Shown here: in pieces, positions 23,253-34,904 of the stretch | Position numbering within the stretch: the stretch's first letter is position 1 | Layout of the letters: every line of letters starts with the position of its first letter | Source of the DNA: Chrysogorgia sp. JL179-B06 | Taxonomy: Eukaryota > Cnidaria > Anthozoa > Scleralcyonacea > Chrysogorgiidae | DNA: 64,000 bases | Direction: 5' to 3' | NCBI GenBank assembly: GCA_035772405.1 | Contig: JAYKKM010000504.1 | Coordinates: 2,561,001 to 2,625,000, forward strand | Program-made: the position numbers and the translations under genes | Notes under the pieces: generated by a model | Databases searched by the model: none | Told to the model about the DNA's origin: nothing | The model's input: only the letters and a program-made list of their open reading frames with translations

Positions 23253-24179
23253 CATCAAAATTGCACGAGAAACAGTGCTATTACTATTACGAACGTGAGA
23301 AAATGTTTGCGGTTTGCACTTGAATGCAAATGCGTGTATTAGGGACCGTTCATTATTTATATGCGTCAGGTTGGCACCAAAGAGAAATAGGTTGGATAAT
23401 TCATTTTTTCACCCACTTAAATCTTTCCTGTCTCGCGCAGTCAAAGACTGACGAAGTCGTGAATCGAAAAACACGTCACACAGAAAAATTTAAACTCGAT
23501 AAGCACCAGGCACCTGAGATCCACTCACACGCCTAGTTTGATTTGATTTCATAAACAACTCTGCGATTGGTGGCATTTTTATCAACCCTATTTATGATAA
23601 TTAATGCTAATTCATATTAACACAATGTGTCTTGTTCGGGAAATGTATAAAAGCATTGGTAACAGCCGGTTTATTGGACTTTCACAAAAGGTATAGTTTT
23701 CGCAACCGCTATGGTTATTTCCAGAGATATCAATAGAACAAAGAAGTGGTTCAATTTTGGATGTTTTCAGCCCGGTTATAAGGTTAGGTAAAAAAATTAA
23801 GGTGTCTTCAGAGGAGTACCAGTTGTTTGTAACAGGTGATATGGCCCCAAAACATTTATATAAAAAACTTTTTCAAAATTTTCCATGGAAGTATATCCCA
23901 GCACCGGCGATCACCTATTCCTAATATATGTGGTCCCTGACATCAATATGGTAAAGTAGTATCCTGGATTATTGAATAAGTATAAGTACAGTGCTATATA
24001 GTTATATACATGTAATAAATCCTTGCACTGCAACACTATTTAAATTATAATACTTCGTAGTGACAGCTACCACTAGTATTTGATGTACTGTCACCATGAC
24101 TACCTGCTGAATCTAATCTTCATTACAATAATAATGAAGCCGGGACTGGTCACTCCAATATGGCCGCCACGCGCTAATT

Positions 24180-25172
24180 ACGGCTTCATAGTTAAGCCTG
24201 GTTTCCATTTGGTCGCCACGATCACAATGGTGTCATAGTGGTCGATGTAATTTAGTGTCGATCTATCTTGTCTTTTGTCTGCTGTATGTAGAGCACAACC
24301 TCGTACCCAGGGTCTCAGTGCCCGATGAGGGAGCGCCCGGGATAGGAGGGGAGTGGAGCGAGGGAAGAGAAGACCCTGGTAAAGGCTGGTCACGTGACTC
24401 CAAGGATATTGGATTATTTTGTAACCTGGCTTATTCTCGCTTATATCATCCGGGGGGCCGGATTGCTGTGAAAACATACCACAAACTTCTATAATTGAAA
24501 GTATAAACATTATATGGATAATTTAAAAAGATTACAATTTATTGGAAAGACAGTACGGACTGCAGACAAGTTGAAAGCCTTGAAAGATGGTGGATTACTT
24601 CGAAAAATACGTTGATTTACTGGACATTTGTTGCTGTCATAAGATAAACATGATTCGTATTTAAAATATCTGACTGTATTAAAATTGTAAATTCGAACTG
24701 TTCTGGCGTTGAATGTTTATCTTATGACAGCAACAAATGTCCGTAAATCAACGCATTTTTCGAAGTAATCCACCATCTTTCAACTTCTGTCCGTACTGTC
24801 TTTCCAATAAATTGTAATATTTTTAAATTATCCATACACTGTTTATACTTTCAATTATAGAAGTTTGTGGTATGTTTTCACAGCGATCCGGCCCCCCGGA
24901 CTAATATAAGCGAGAATAAGCCAGGTTACAAAATAATCCAATATGCTTGGAGTCACGTGACCAGCCTTTACCAGGGTCTTCTCTTCCCTCGCTCCACTCC
25001 CTTCCCATCCCGGGCGCTCCCTCCCCGGATACTGAGAAGACCCTGGGTACGAGGTTGTGTAGAGCAGTCTTTACTGATTGCAGAGATAGATACACACTCT
25101 ATTACATCAACCACTATGACACCGTTGCGATCGTAGCGACCAAATGGAAACTAGGCTTTACTTTATACAACT
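24180..25172. mobile_element. 1-kb foldback element
   Basis: Two arms of about 470 bp (24180-24650 and 24705-25172) are inverted copies: AAGCCTGGTTTCCATTTGG faces CCAAATGGAAACTAGGCTT, and CATTTGTTGCTGTCATAAG faces its complement, closing on a loop near 24680. The words ATGGCCGCCACG lie just outside both ends (24157 and 25281). It has no coding capacity; frames across the arms are mirror images of each other. Confidence 0.8.
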
Positions 25173-25174
25173 GA

Positions 25175-26754
<1,580 letters not shown>

Positions 26755-26834
26755 ATAAAAACAGTGAACCTTCTTCCACCAAAGTTAAAAAAACATGTAC
26801 AAATTGATCAAGATAACTTTTAAAAACTTTAATC

Positions 26835-26865
26835 TACGTTTCGGGGCTCTGCCCCTTTGTCAAGA
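26835..26865 (-). ncRNA. Hammerhead-like motif of Penelope element, left arm
   Basis: The minus strand reads TTGACAA, a 5-bp GGGGC-AGA-GCCCC hairpin, then GAAACGTA. Stem II, GAAA and the palindromic ACGT with a following UA fit a minimal (dimeric) hammerhead. The first core box departs from CUGANGA at two positions (C to U, G to A), so activity is doubtful. Confidence 0.5.
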
Positions 26866-26927
26866 TACACGAGTTTACAGAGAGTTCGAGCATTATATAA
26901 CATAAAAAAGCTAATTACAAAGTCAAA

Positions 26928-27365
26928 TCAAGTAAAATCCCTAATATTCAGTCCCCTAGGGACAAATGAATTAAGTTTATAAGCCCAGAAAGCTTCTCTT
27001 CTGGTTGGTTCCCTAACATCCGTTTTGTCAATTATTATCACTGTCATATCATTAACTCCTTCGTGTCCATCGCTAAAGAAATGCGAGTATAAATGTTCCC
27101 CAGGAATTCCCCTCTGACCTTTACCATACCTCGTTGCACTACTTTTATGGTTGTTAAATCGCTGCCTGAATGACGTTATTGTACTTCCTACATATACTTT
27201 ACAGCATTTTTTACAAATAATTAGATAAATAACTCCTTTAGAATCACAATCAAATGTAAAGTTGATGACAAAAGAACGATCTTCGCCGTCAAACGTACAT
27301 CCTTCTTTCACAAATTTACATATTTGACACCGTGATTTACCACATTTCTTCATACCCTTATCCAA
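26928..27365 (-). CDS. Penelope-like GIY-YIG endonuclease, left palindrome arm
   Basis: A 145-codon minus frame encodes the C-terminal endonuclease region of a Penelope-like retroelement. A cysteine cluster (CGKSRCQIC) comes first. The GIY-YIG core follows (GVIYLIICKKCCKVYVGS), then FRQRFNNHK, HLYSHF and the catalytic-type glutamate in RREAFW. The reverse transcriptase that should precede it is absent. The enzyme nicks target DNA for insertion of such elements. A hammerhead-like motif lies downstream at 26835. Confidence 0.85.
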   Translation of the reverse strand: MDKGMKKCGKSRCQICKFVKEGCTFDGEDRSFVINFTFDCDSKGVIYLIICKKCCKVYVGSTITSFRQRFNNHKSSATRYGKGQRGIPGEHLYSHFFSDGHEGVNDMTVIIIDKTDVREPTRREAFWAYKLNSFVPRGLNIRDFT

Positions 27366-27377
27366 ATTATTCCTAAT

Positions 27378-27815
27378 TTGGATAAGGGTATGAAGAAATG
27401 TGGTAAATCACGGTGTCAAATATGTAAATTTGTGAAAGAAGGATGTACGTTTGACGGCGAAGATCGTTCTTTTGTCATCAACTTTACATTTGATTGTGAT
27501 TCTAAAGGAGTTATTTATCTAATTATTTGTAAAAAATGCTGTAAAGTATATGTAGGAAGTACAATAACGTCATTCAGGCAGCGATTTAACAACCATAAAA
27601 GTAGTGCAACGAGGTATGGTAAAGGTCAGAGGGGAATTCCTGGGGAACATTTATACTCGCATTTCTTTAGCGATGGACACGAAGGAGTTAATGATATGAC
27701 AGTGATAATAATTGACAAAACGGATGTTAGGGAACCAACCAGAAGAGAAGCTTTCTGGGCTTATAAACTTAATTCATTTGTCTCTAGGGGACTGAATATT
27801 AGGGATTTTACTTGA
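27378..27815 (+). CDS. Penelope-like GIY-YIG endonuclease, right palindrome arm
   Basis: The inverted copy of the frame at 26928-27365 has the same 145 residues except SFVSRG instead of SFVPRG near the end. The start is not a true gene start: the frame simply opens just past the palindrome centre, so it is a 3' fragment of the element, not a complete gene. The downstream motif at 27879 mirrors the left arm. Confidence 0.85.
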   Translation: MDKGMKKCGKSRCQICKFVKEGCTFDGEDRSFVINFTFDCDSKGVIYLIICKKCCKVYVGSTITSFRQRFNNHKSSATRYGKGQRGIPGEHLYSHFFSDGHEGVNDMTVIIIDKTDVREPTRREAFWAYKLNSFVSRGLNIRDFT

Positions 27816-27878
27816 TTTTACTTTGTAATTAGCTTTTTTATGTTATATAATGCTCGAACTCTCTGTAAACTCGTGTAT

Positions 27879-27909
27879 CTTGACAAAGGGGCAGAGCCCC
27901 GAAACGTAG
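27879..27909 (+). ncRNA. Hammerhead-like motif of Penelope element, right arm
   Basis: Identical to the motif at 26835-26865 but on the + strand: TTGACAA, hairpin GGGGC/GCCCC, GAAACGTA. Confidence 0.5.
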
Positions 27910-27938
27910 ATTAAAGTTTTTAAAAGTTATCTTGATCA

Positions 27939-27941
<3 letters not shown>

Positions 27942-27987
<46 letters not shown>
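27942..27987. repeat. (TA)n microsatellite
   Basis: About 23 TA units directly abutting the right palindrome arm. Confidence 0.95.
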
Positions 27988-27990
<3 letters not shown>

Positions 27991-28050
27991 CTGGTGAATT
28001 GAGTTTATACGGTCGGTAGAGTGCTCAATGCATTAATTTGCAGAGCGTAA

Positions 28051-28178
28051 TAAAGACAAGACATCACTTTGCTGTTACTCCGAGTTTCACGCTTACGCGA
28101 TCGTCAGACTTTAAAGTCTGTCTGACGATCGCGTAAGCGTGAAACTCGGAGTAACAGCAAAGTGATGTCTTGTCTTTA
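28051..28178. ncRNA. Head-to-head palindrome of two hammerhead-like ribozyme motifs
   Basis: The right half (+, 28122-28154) reads CTGACGA, a stem CGC-GTAA-GCG, then GAAAC and TCGGAGTAA. The left half (-, 28075-28107) is its inverted copy. CTGACGA matches the CUGANGA box exactly and GAAA is present. ACUC/GAGU could form stem III, followed by UA at the cleavage position. The inverted match extends to TAAAGACAAGACATCAC on both outer sides, and TA repeats follow. Related 3' words (GAAACTCGGAGTAA) occur at 52566-52600. It resembles retrozyme- or Penelope-type hammerheads; activity is inferred. Confidence 0.6.
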
Positions 28179-28189
28179 ATTTATCTACA

Positions 28190-28192
<3 letters not shown>

Positions 28193-28228
<36 letters not shown>
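28193..28228. repeat. (TA)n microsatellite at gypsy insertion site
   Basis: A TA run that ends exactly where the gypsy LTR begins (TGTAGTG). The other flank at 32459 is also TA/AT-rich. Confidence 0.9.
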
Positions 28229-28229
<1 letters not shown>

Positions 28230-28349
28230 GTAGTGTTTTAAACGTTTTATTTATCACAGTGAACGGTTCACAACACAAAGATATCGACAAAAACAAAGAA
28301 CAGCAAACTCGCGTGATCAGACGTCACGACTCGTACCCAGGACTCTACA
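28229..28349 (-). repeat. 3' LTR of the gypsy element
   Basis: 121 bp, TG...CA ends, preceded (minus sense) by a polypurine tract at 28350-28360. The length is far below the usual few hundred bases of gypsy LTRs. Confidence 0.85.
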
Positions 28350-28440
28350 TTCCTCCCTCCTAGTTTTTAACATATTTATGGTAATATAAATTCAAACGTT
28401 CTCAGTCCAAGTTAAACAAGGTCTATCACTGACAATGTCA

Positions 28441-31400
28441 TTATTCGTAGCGTTCTGGGGCTTTATGCTCTCTTGCTGGATAACGTCTTGTGGGTGCGGA
28501 GTCTTCTGGGAATAAGGGTACTGTTCCATTAATCTGGATGGTATTCTCGCTTTGTGACTCCGGTTGTATAGGTGGTGGTATTACCGGTACTGTGGGTTGC
28601 GTTGCACGGGCTATAAGCTGATCGTGGTGTCTCCGCACGATGGTGCCATTTTCCAAGGCAATTCTGGCGGATACTGGGCCAGTTTCTTCAACAATGGTTC
28701 CCGGAAGCCATTTCCGATTACCAGAATAGTTCCGTGCTTGAACATCGTCACTAACAGACGGTCGTGATCGACTGTGCTGATCGTGTTGAACTTTCTGTCT
28801 TGACTTTCATCGCAACGTTTGGCCTTAAAAGGTCAAGATGTGTTCTCAGGGTGCGGCCCCATCGCAGCTGTGTGGGAGATTCGCCTGTAGTGGCCTGCGG
28901 AGTTACACGATAACTCAACAGGAACCGAGAGAGTTTTGTCTCGATACTCCCTCTCCCTTGTTTCTTCATTCCTTGTTTAAAAGTCTGCACAGCCCTTTCC
29001 ACCAAACCATTTGAAGAGGGGTGATATGGTGCGGAGGTTACATGTCGCAAACCATTTCTCTGTGTGAAAATCTTGAAATCATCACTAGTGAAGACAGAAC
29101 CATTGTCCGACACTAGTATTTCTGGCAGACCATGAGTCGTGAAAGTAGCTCTGAGCTTCTCGATGGTTGCTTCCGTCGTTGCAGAATTGACACAATGGAT
29201 GTCTAGCCACTTGGAATGAGCATCTATGACAAGGAGAAACATTTTCCCCATAAAAGGGCCAGCATAATCGACGTGGACTCGGGCCCATGGGCGGCTGGGC
29301 CATTCCCAGGGATGTAGCGGTGCCGGTGCCGGAGTTTTCCTGTGTGCTTGGCAAACTTGGCAGCTTTTTACTCTTTCCTCGAGTGCTGAATCCATTTTCG
29401 GCCACCAGACGTGATTTCGTGCTATGCTCTTCATTCTTACAATTCCCGGATGACTATCATGTATAATGTTCATTACTTCTTCTCTTCCTTGGTTTGGTAT
29501 GAGTACCCGAGAACCCCATAGTAGACATCCGGCATCGACGCTCAGTTCATTCTTTCGTGTGAAATAGGGCTGTAGCTTGGTATCCTCCACCGTTGAAGGC
29601 CATCCCTGGAGAACAAAATGCATTACTTGAGAAAGCACCGGATCGCGAGCTGTCCACTGCTTCACTTTGGCTGCATCTACAGGGCTAGCATTCAGGTTCT
29701 CCATTAAGTGGATGATGTCACCAGGCACTGGTGTCGACTGTGGGGCCTCTGGGAGAGGCAAACGGCTCAAAGTATCTGCGTTACCGTTCTCGATACCAGG
29801 TCGGTAGACTAACTCGTACTCATAAGCTAAGAGCGTCAATGACCATCTTTGCATCCTACTCGATGCCATAAGCGGTGTAGCTTTTTCAGGGCTTAGTAGT
29901 CCCAGCAGTGGTTTGTGGTCGGTGAAAATAGTGAAGTGTCGACCGTACAGGAATTGGTGGAACTTCTTGACGGCGAATATGACCGCTAGTGCTTCTTTAT
30001 CCAGCTGCGAATAAATTCTCTCTGCCTTGGAGAGTGTCTGTGATGCGTATGCAATTGGTTTCTCTGAACCATCATTCATCACATGTGCCAGCACTGCTCC
30101 GACACCATACGGGGATGCGTCACAAGACACCACCAATTTCTTCGCTGGGTCGTAGTGCACCAACACCCGTGACGACTGTAGTAGATCTTTGGCTGTCTGG
30201 TACGCCTTTTGCTGACGGCTGCTCCATGTCCATCGCGTTTCCTTACGGAGGAGCTCGTGGAGAGGTTCCAGGCTAGATGATAGGTTTGGGAGAAACTTTC
30301 CATAAAAGTTAATCATTCCTAGAAAGGATTTCAACTCGGTTGTATTTGTTGGAGCTGGAGCTTCTTTGATGGCTCTGACCTTGGCTTCAACTGGGTGGAA
30401 ACCTTCTTTATCCACTCGGTGTCCCAAACATTCAAGTGACGACTTCATAAATTGGCACTTCCCGACCTTAAGTCGCAAACCCGCATCAGACAGGCATTTC
30501 AAGACTTTCTCGAGGTTACGCAGATGCTCTTCGTCGGTTGCTCCAGTGATGAGAATATTGTCTAGTAGGACTCCAACACAAGGAATTCTTTGCAGCAAAC
30601 CCTCCATCGTTCTCTGGAAAATCCCTGGTGCTGATGCAACGCCGTATGGGAGACGATGGTAACTGTAAAGGCCCTTGTGTGTGTTAATCGTTAAGAATTT
30701 CCTTGAGCTCTCGTCAACCAGCATCTGTTCGTATGCATGGCTCAGGTCTAATTCTGTGAAGGTTTGACCACCAGCAAGCTTTGTGTAGAGATCATCCAAC
30801 TTGGCATCAAGCTTGGACACTTTGTTGACTGTGAGTTTATAATCACCACATACTCTCACAGTTCCATCTGATTTGACTACTGGCACGATGGGAGTGGCCC
30901 ACTCCGAATATTGGACCGGTTGGATTGTCCCAGCTTTCTCTAGCCTGTCTAGATCCTGTTCGATCTTCTCTCTGAGGGCATATGGCACTGGTCTAGCTTT
31001 GTGGAATATGGGCGTGGCAGTCTGGTCAATATGGATCTTTGCTGTAGTCCCTTTCAGAGTGCCAAGGCTTTCTTCAAATAGCTGGGGATATTTTCTTATC
31101 ACCCCATCCAGCTGCTGACTTCCTGCATGGGTTAGTTGTTTGATCATATGCCACTTCAATTTAATCTTCTCCAACCAATTTCTTCCAAGGATGGCAGGGC
31201 CTTTCCCTTCCACCACCAGCATGGGCAATTTGTATTCCCTGCCGTCATAGGATACCATGACATCTACAGACCCTTTGGGTTTCACCTTTTCCCCAGTATA
31301 TGTGTGTAGCACCACCTCGGTTTTTGCTAGTGGGGGTTGTCCCCTCTTGTTGCCCAGGTAATTTCTGTATGCTTCCTCACTCATCACTGACAGGGATGCT

Positions 31401-31522
31401 CCTGTGTCGACTTCCATATTTAGTGGTGTCCCATTGATGTCCATGTTCACTTTGTACGGTGATGGGCGTCTGTTATCAAATGTAAACAGTTCATATAAAT
31501 CTTCGCTTTCGCTTCCTCCCAT
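28441..31522 (-). pseudogene. Gypsy pol: protease, RT, RNase H, integrase
   Basis: A 923-codon minus frame (31522-28751) continues after a frameshift near 28790 in a second frame (28656-28441). Domains in order: protease with VDTGASLSVMS; RT with LSHAYEQM and the YxDD position reading VGVLLDN, so the second catalytic aspartate is Asn; RNase H with SCDASPYGVGAVL; integrase zinc finger (HPGIVRMK ... CQVCQ) and DDE residues in HVDYAGPF, SDNGSVF and NGLVERAV. The C-terminal part has no chromodomain that I can see. The Asp-to-Asn change and the frameshift imply a copy that is not self-sufficient. Confidence 0.88.
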
Positions 31523-32330
31523 TTCCTTTTCTTCACCTTCGAGGTGGTGGTTTGCTTGAGGCTTGTATGGCCTACGTCTCCACTGTTGTTCACACGGTGT
31601 TTTCTTCCCATGTTCTTTACTGCGACAGGCCCTGGAGATATGACCAATTTTCCCACATGCATGGCACTTAGCTTCTTTAAAGCGGCATTCTCTGGGGTTG
31701 TGGTTCCCATCACATCGACTACACTTGACTGGGTTGTCTTTTTCGTGCTCCTTGGAAAGGTCCCTTGAACCTCCTAACTAGTTCACCGAATTTCCTTGGG
31801 AATTATTTTTATGCAAATCCATAGCATCTTTCTCGGATGTTTCGAAGGCTATTGCCAAGTCAATTGCTCTCTTTAAAGTCAATTTTGGCTCAGCCAACAG
31901 GCGACGTTGAATCTTGTCGTTACTCGACCCACAAACTAAACGGTCGCGCAACATTTCTTCTAAAGATGCTCCAAATTCACAATTTTCAGAGAGGTGTCGT
32001 AATTCAGCTAAAAACACTGGAATGGTCTCACCTTGTTGCTGGCTGCGGGTATTGAAGCGAAAACGTTCAACTGTTCACGGAAGGCTTCGGCTTGTAGTGT
32101 TCTTGTACTAGCTTTGCCAGGTCTTCATAGCTCTTTTCCTTCGGATCTGCAGGGGAAACTAGGCTTCTGATGAGCTTGTATGTTTTTGCTCCAACGCTAA
32201 CCAAGAAAATACACATTATATTCGTCGAATTTTCCAAACGTCGGCATAACTGTTTTCGGTTTAAATCAGCTCGCTTCGTAGTCGCACGAGATGTCGCTAT
32301 CCCTTTGCCAACGTTGATCAGTTTACCTCG
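31523..32330 (-). pseudogene. Gypsy gag remnant
   Basis: Gag runs in several broken minus frames: 32067-32330 (LVSPADPKEKSYEDLAKLVQ), 31778-32017 (FLAELRHLSENCEFG, DRLVCG) and about 31447-31713 with a CCHC zinc knuckle (CHACGKIGHISRAC). These are standard gypsy gag features for capsid and RNA binding. Frameshifts near 32060 and stops near 31780 separate the pieces, and the expected N-terminal part is shortened against the primer site. Confidence 0.75.
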
Positions 32331-32337
32331 TCGCCAA

Positions 32338-32458
32338 TGTAGTGTTTTAAACGTTTTATTTATCACAGTGAACGGTTCACAACACAAAGATATCGACAAA
32401 AACAAAGTACAGCAAACTCGCGTGATCTGACGTCACGACTCGTACCCAGGACTCTATA
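32338..32458 (-). repeat. 5' LTR of the gypsy element
   Basis: 121 bp, matching 28229-28349 except near positions 32408 (T for A), 32428 (T for A) and the terminal CA, which reads TA and merges with the flanking TA sequence. Confidence 0.85.
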
Positions 32459-32540
32459 TATTTATTATTATTATTATTATTTTTTTTTTTTTTAATATAA
32501 AATATATATACAGTTGACTCTGACTAAAAAGGTTAAAATG

Positions 32541-32574
32541 GACGTTTCGGTCAAGATACTATGACCTTCGTCAG
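32541..32574 (-). ncRNA. Hammerhead-like motif beside Penelope fragment
   Basis: The minus strand reads CTGACGA, A, stem GGTCA/TGACC around a TAGTATCT loop, then GAAACGTC. CUGANGA and GAAA are exact; one extra A precedes stem II. ACGT plus C gives a dimeric stem III and a GUC cleavage position. It lies about 135 bp downstream of the GIY-YIG fragment at 32709-33005, the expected place in a Penelope-like element. Confidence 0.55.
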
Positions 32575-32708
32575 CGATATAAAATAGTCTAAAAACTGCT
32601 AGAGGTTATAAAGGAGATGAACGGAATTAAATATTCAAAAGTTTTTGAATAAATATTAAAAACAGGTTATGAGTTAAGAATAATATTATAAACTGAAGGG
32701 AAGGCTAC

Positions 32709-33005
32709 AGTATGTGTTCGTTAATGGACTTCAATTCACGCGCGGAGTGCCATGCTTCCAAAAACAATCTCTGATCCCATTGTCCGCAACGGTCGACTAT
32801 TTGAACGTTTTCAAAATCAATGTCGTGCTGTGTTTGACAGTGGTGTTGTGCCAAAAGCGAATTCTTGTCCAAATGAAAAATTGCTCTTTTGTGTTCTTTT
32901 ATTCTAGTTTTTAATGCTCGGGAGGTTTGACCGATGTAAACACAGTCACATTCTTTGCAGCCGATTTTATAAACAACGCCGGTTGTGCAATTACGCCGTA
33001 CATTA
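32709..33005 (-). pseudogene. Penelope-like GIY-YIG endonuclease fragment
   Basis: The minus frame carries the GIY-YIG core VVYKIGCKECDCVYIGQTSR followed by LKTRIKEHKRAI, and later a glutamate in RLFLEAWHS matching the conserved catalytic-type Glu. The frame ends in a stop at about 32710. The element upstream of the core is lost, replaced by TA-rich DNA. It differs clearly from the palindromic copy at 26928-27815, so it is another subfamily. Confidence 0.8.
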
Positions 33006-33082
33006 CGCGATCAGTCAACTGTATATATATTTTATATTTAAAAAAAAATATTTAAAAAGAAACATGCCTGACTGCAACTATT

Positions 33083-33347
<265 letters not shown>

Positions 33348-33421
33348 GGATAAATATTGAAAGCCATGCCTGGTATATAATGAAAGTGTAAAAACAAACT
33401 TCGTCAGGCAAAATATTTCCA

Positions 33422-33453
33422 GACGTTTCGCCGGTTTAAGGCTTCTTCGGTGG
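33422..33453 (-). ncRNA. Degenerate hammerhead-like motif
   Basis: The minus strand has CCGAAGAAGCC, then GGCGAAACGTC. Stem GCC/GGC and GAAACGTC remain, but the CUGANGA box is altered to CACCGAAGA. It is probably a decayed copy. Confidence 0.35.
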
Positions 33454-33686
33454 ACTAAAAAATATTTACAATGACTCCTCCATATATATGGCAAATTAGC
33501 ATGTGAAAAATGTTGGGAATTCCCAAATGTTAAAAATAATGTTAAAATATTAAAAATATGTTAAAATGACATAATTGCATAATTATTTAACTAAATGCTA
33601 AGAAATCTACCTACACAGCCGTTCATAATGTTCGTTTAAATACATTCTTTTTAGTGTGTTTTTATTTTATTTTTAGTGTGTTTTTA

Positions 33687-33800
<114 letters not shown>

Positions 33801-33892
33801 GAGAAGCCGAGAGATAATGGTTGACACAATAAACCATAATTTGTTTAATATTTTCTAGTTTTTGTGAACGAACGAACTAAACCATCACTTAC

Positions 33893-33947
33893 GGAACTCA
33901 AGATTCCTCTCCCATTGCTGCTATCTGCACTCTGAGCTGATGCTAAC
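33893..33947 (-). CDS. SKT/SRCIN1-like gene, small exon
   Basis: A 55-bp exon lies between minus acceptor ATTATTTCTTAG and a consensus donor (GTAAGT). It enters in phase 2, matching the exon ending at 37864, and leaves in phase 0. The encoded LASAQSADSSNGRGILSS is a serine-rich linker. It is supported by its splice sites and phase more than by its sequence. Confidence 0.55.
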
Positions 33948-34215
33948 CTAAGAAATAATGATAGGTGCTTATTGATATAGACTCAACGCGCATTAATAAT
34001 TCATAAATATAAAAACAAAGAGAATCGACTTTGTTATGGGGTTTGAAATCGTAGGAAGATTATATATACATCTTTGAAAATGATCGTAACACAAGTTAAA
34101 AGTGAACCATCTAGAAACAGGCTCTCATGGGCCGTCATTTTGAATATGACAAGCGTTGTATTAATTTCCAGATTTTGTTGTAATAGCTATTACAAAAGTA
34201 ACGTTGAGAAGAAGC

Positions 34216-34650
34216 TTAAAGGACATTGGCAACAAAGTAACACCTTTTCCAACTTTTCCGTATTTTACTTCGTTTTTGAAATATTTCAGTTTGTTTGATA
34301 TGTAAATTAGATGGTCTTTGAAGGGTAGATAATTTTCACGCATTAGAATATAATTCCATCTTCAAGTTTGTTCCATAAATTTACTTGAAAATGTGCGTAT
34401 AATAACTCCTCATGATAATGAACGTTGTAAACTTAGCAATTACTGAGCTAGATATAAGACTTTTTTAATGAGCGAAAATTCTCTACCCAGCACCTGACGT
34501 CAGAGACCATCTCATTTACATATCAAACAAACTGAAATATTTCAAAAACTGAGTAAAATATGGGAAAGTTGTAAAAGGTGTTACTCTATCATTTTACGAG
34601 TAATTCTTTCATATTTGACAAACTTAATTTTTGTTGCCAATGTCCTTTAA
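34216..34650. mobile_element. TTAA-flanked foldback element (AGGACATTGGC family)
   Basis: TTAA at 34216-34219 and 34647-34650 bracket inverted ends AGGACATTGGCAACAAA. The inverted match goes on inside (AACACCTTTT, CAGTTTGTTTGATATGTAAA and mirrors) over about 110 bp per side. A lone end of the same family lies at 50858-50920 and a diverged one near 62934. Confidence 0.8.
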
Positions 34651-34904
34651 GAGCGTAAAATTCAATTAACTTTAATTTAACTTCATTAATTGGCGTGCGC
34701 GACGTAGATGTTCTTAAACTCCATATTAAATTACCCCCGGTCGCTCGACATCTGGTTAGGCTACTGATGTTGATATTTAAACATAAACATAAAGCTTATT
34801 TATTGTTTAATTTGAACTTACTTTTGCAATGTAAAAAGCGTTCCAGCTGCATGGCGACATCGGTTAGCAAGTTGATCAAGGTGACTGGGTTCTTCCTTCA
34901 AAAA

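Larger units (their letters stand above)
26801..27941. mobile_element. Near-perfect palindrome of Penelope-like element 3' ends
   Basis: Two inverted arms of about 568 bp meet at 27371 with a spacer of only a few bases. Each arm holds a GIY-YIG endonuclease frame followed by a hammerhead-like motif and an AAAGTTTTTAAAAGTTATC tail, and both outer ends run into TA repeats. The two coding arms differ by a single residue in 145. It is either a very recent inverted duplication or an assembly/sequencing foldback. Confidence 0.85.
28229..32458 (-). mobile_element. Full-length Ty3/gypsy LTR retrotransposon with 121-bp LTRs
   Basis: Direct repeats 28229-28349 and 32338-32458 begin TGTAG and one ends CTACA. 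They differ at only about three of 121 positions. The element is read on the minus strand: 5' LTR at 32338-32458, primer-binding-site-like TGGCGACGAGG next to it, gag, protease, RT, RNase H, integrase, then the purine tract GGAGGGAGGAA beside the 3' LTR at 28229-28349. Near-identical LTRs suggest recent insertion, yet the frames carry several breaks. Confidence 0.9.

Noticed and set aside
24178..25174. Pairs of 75-110-codon frames on both strands
   Set aside because: Mirror translations of the foldback arms.
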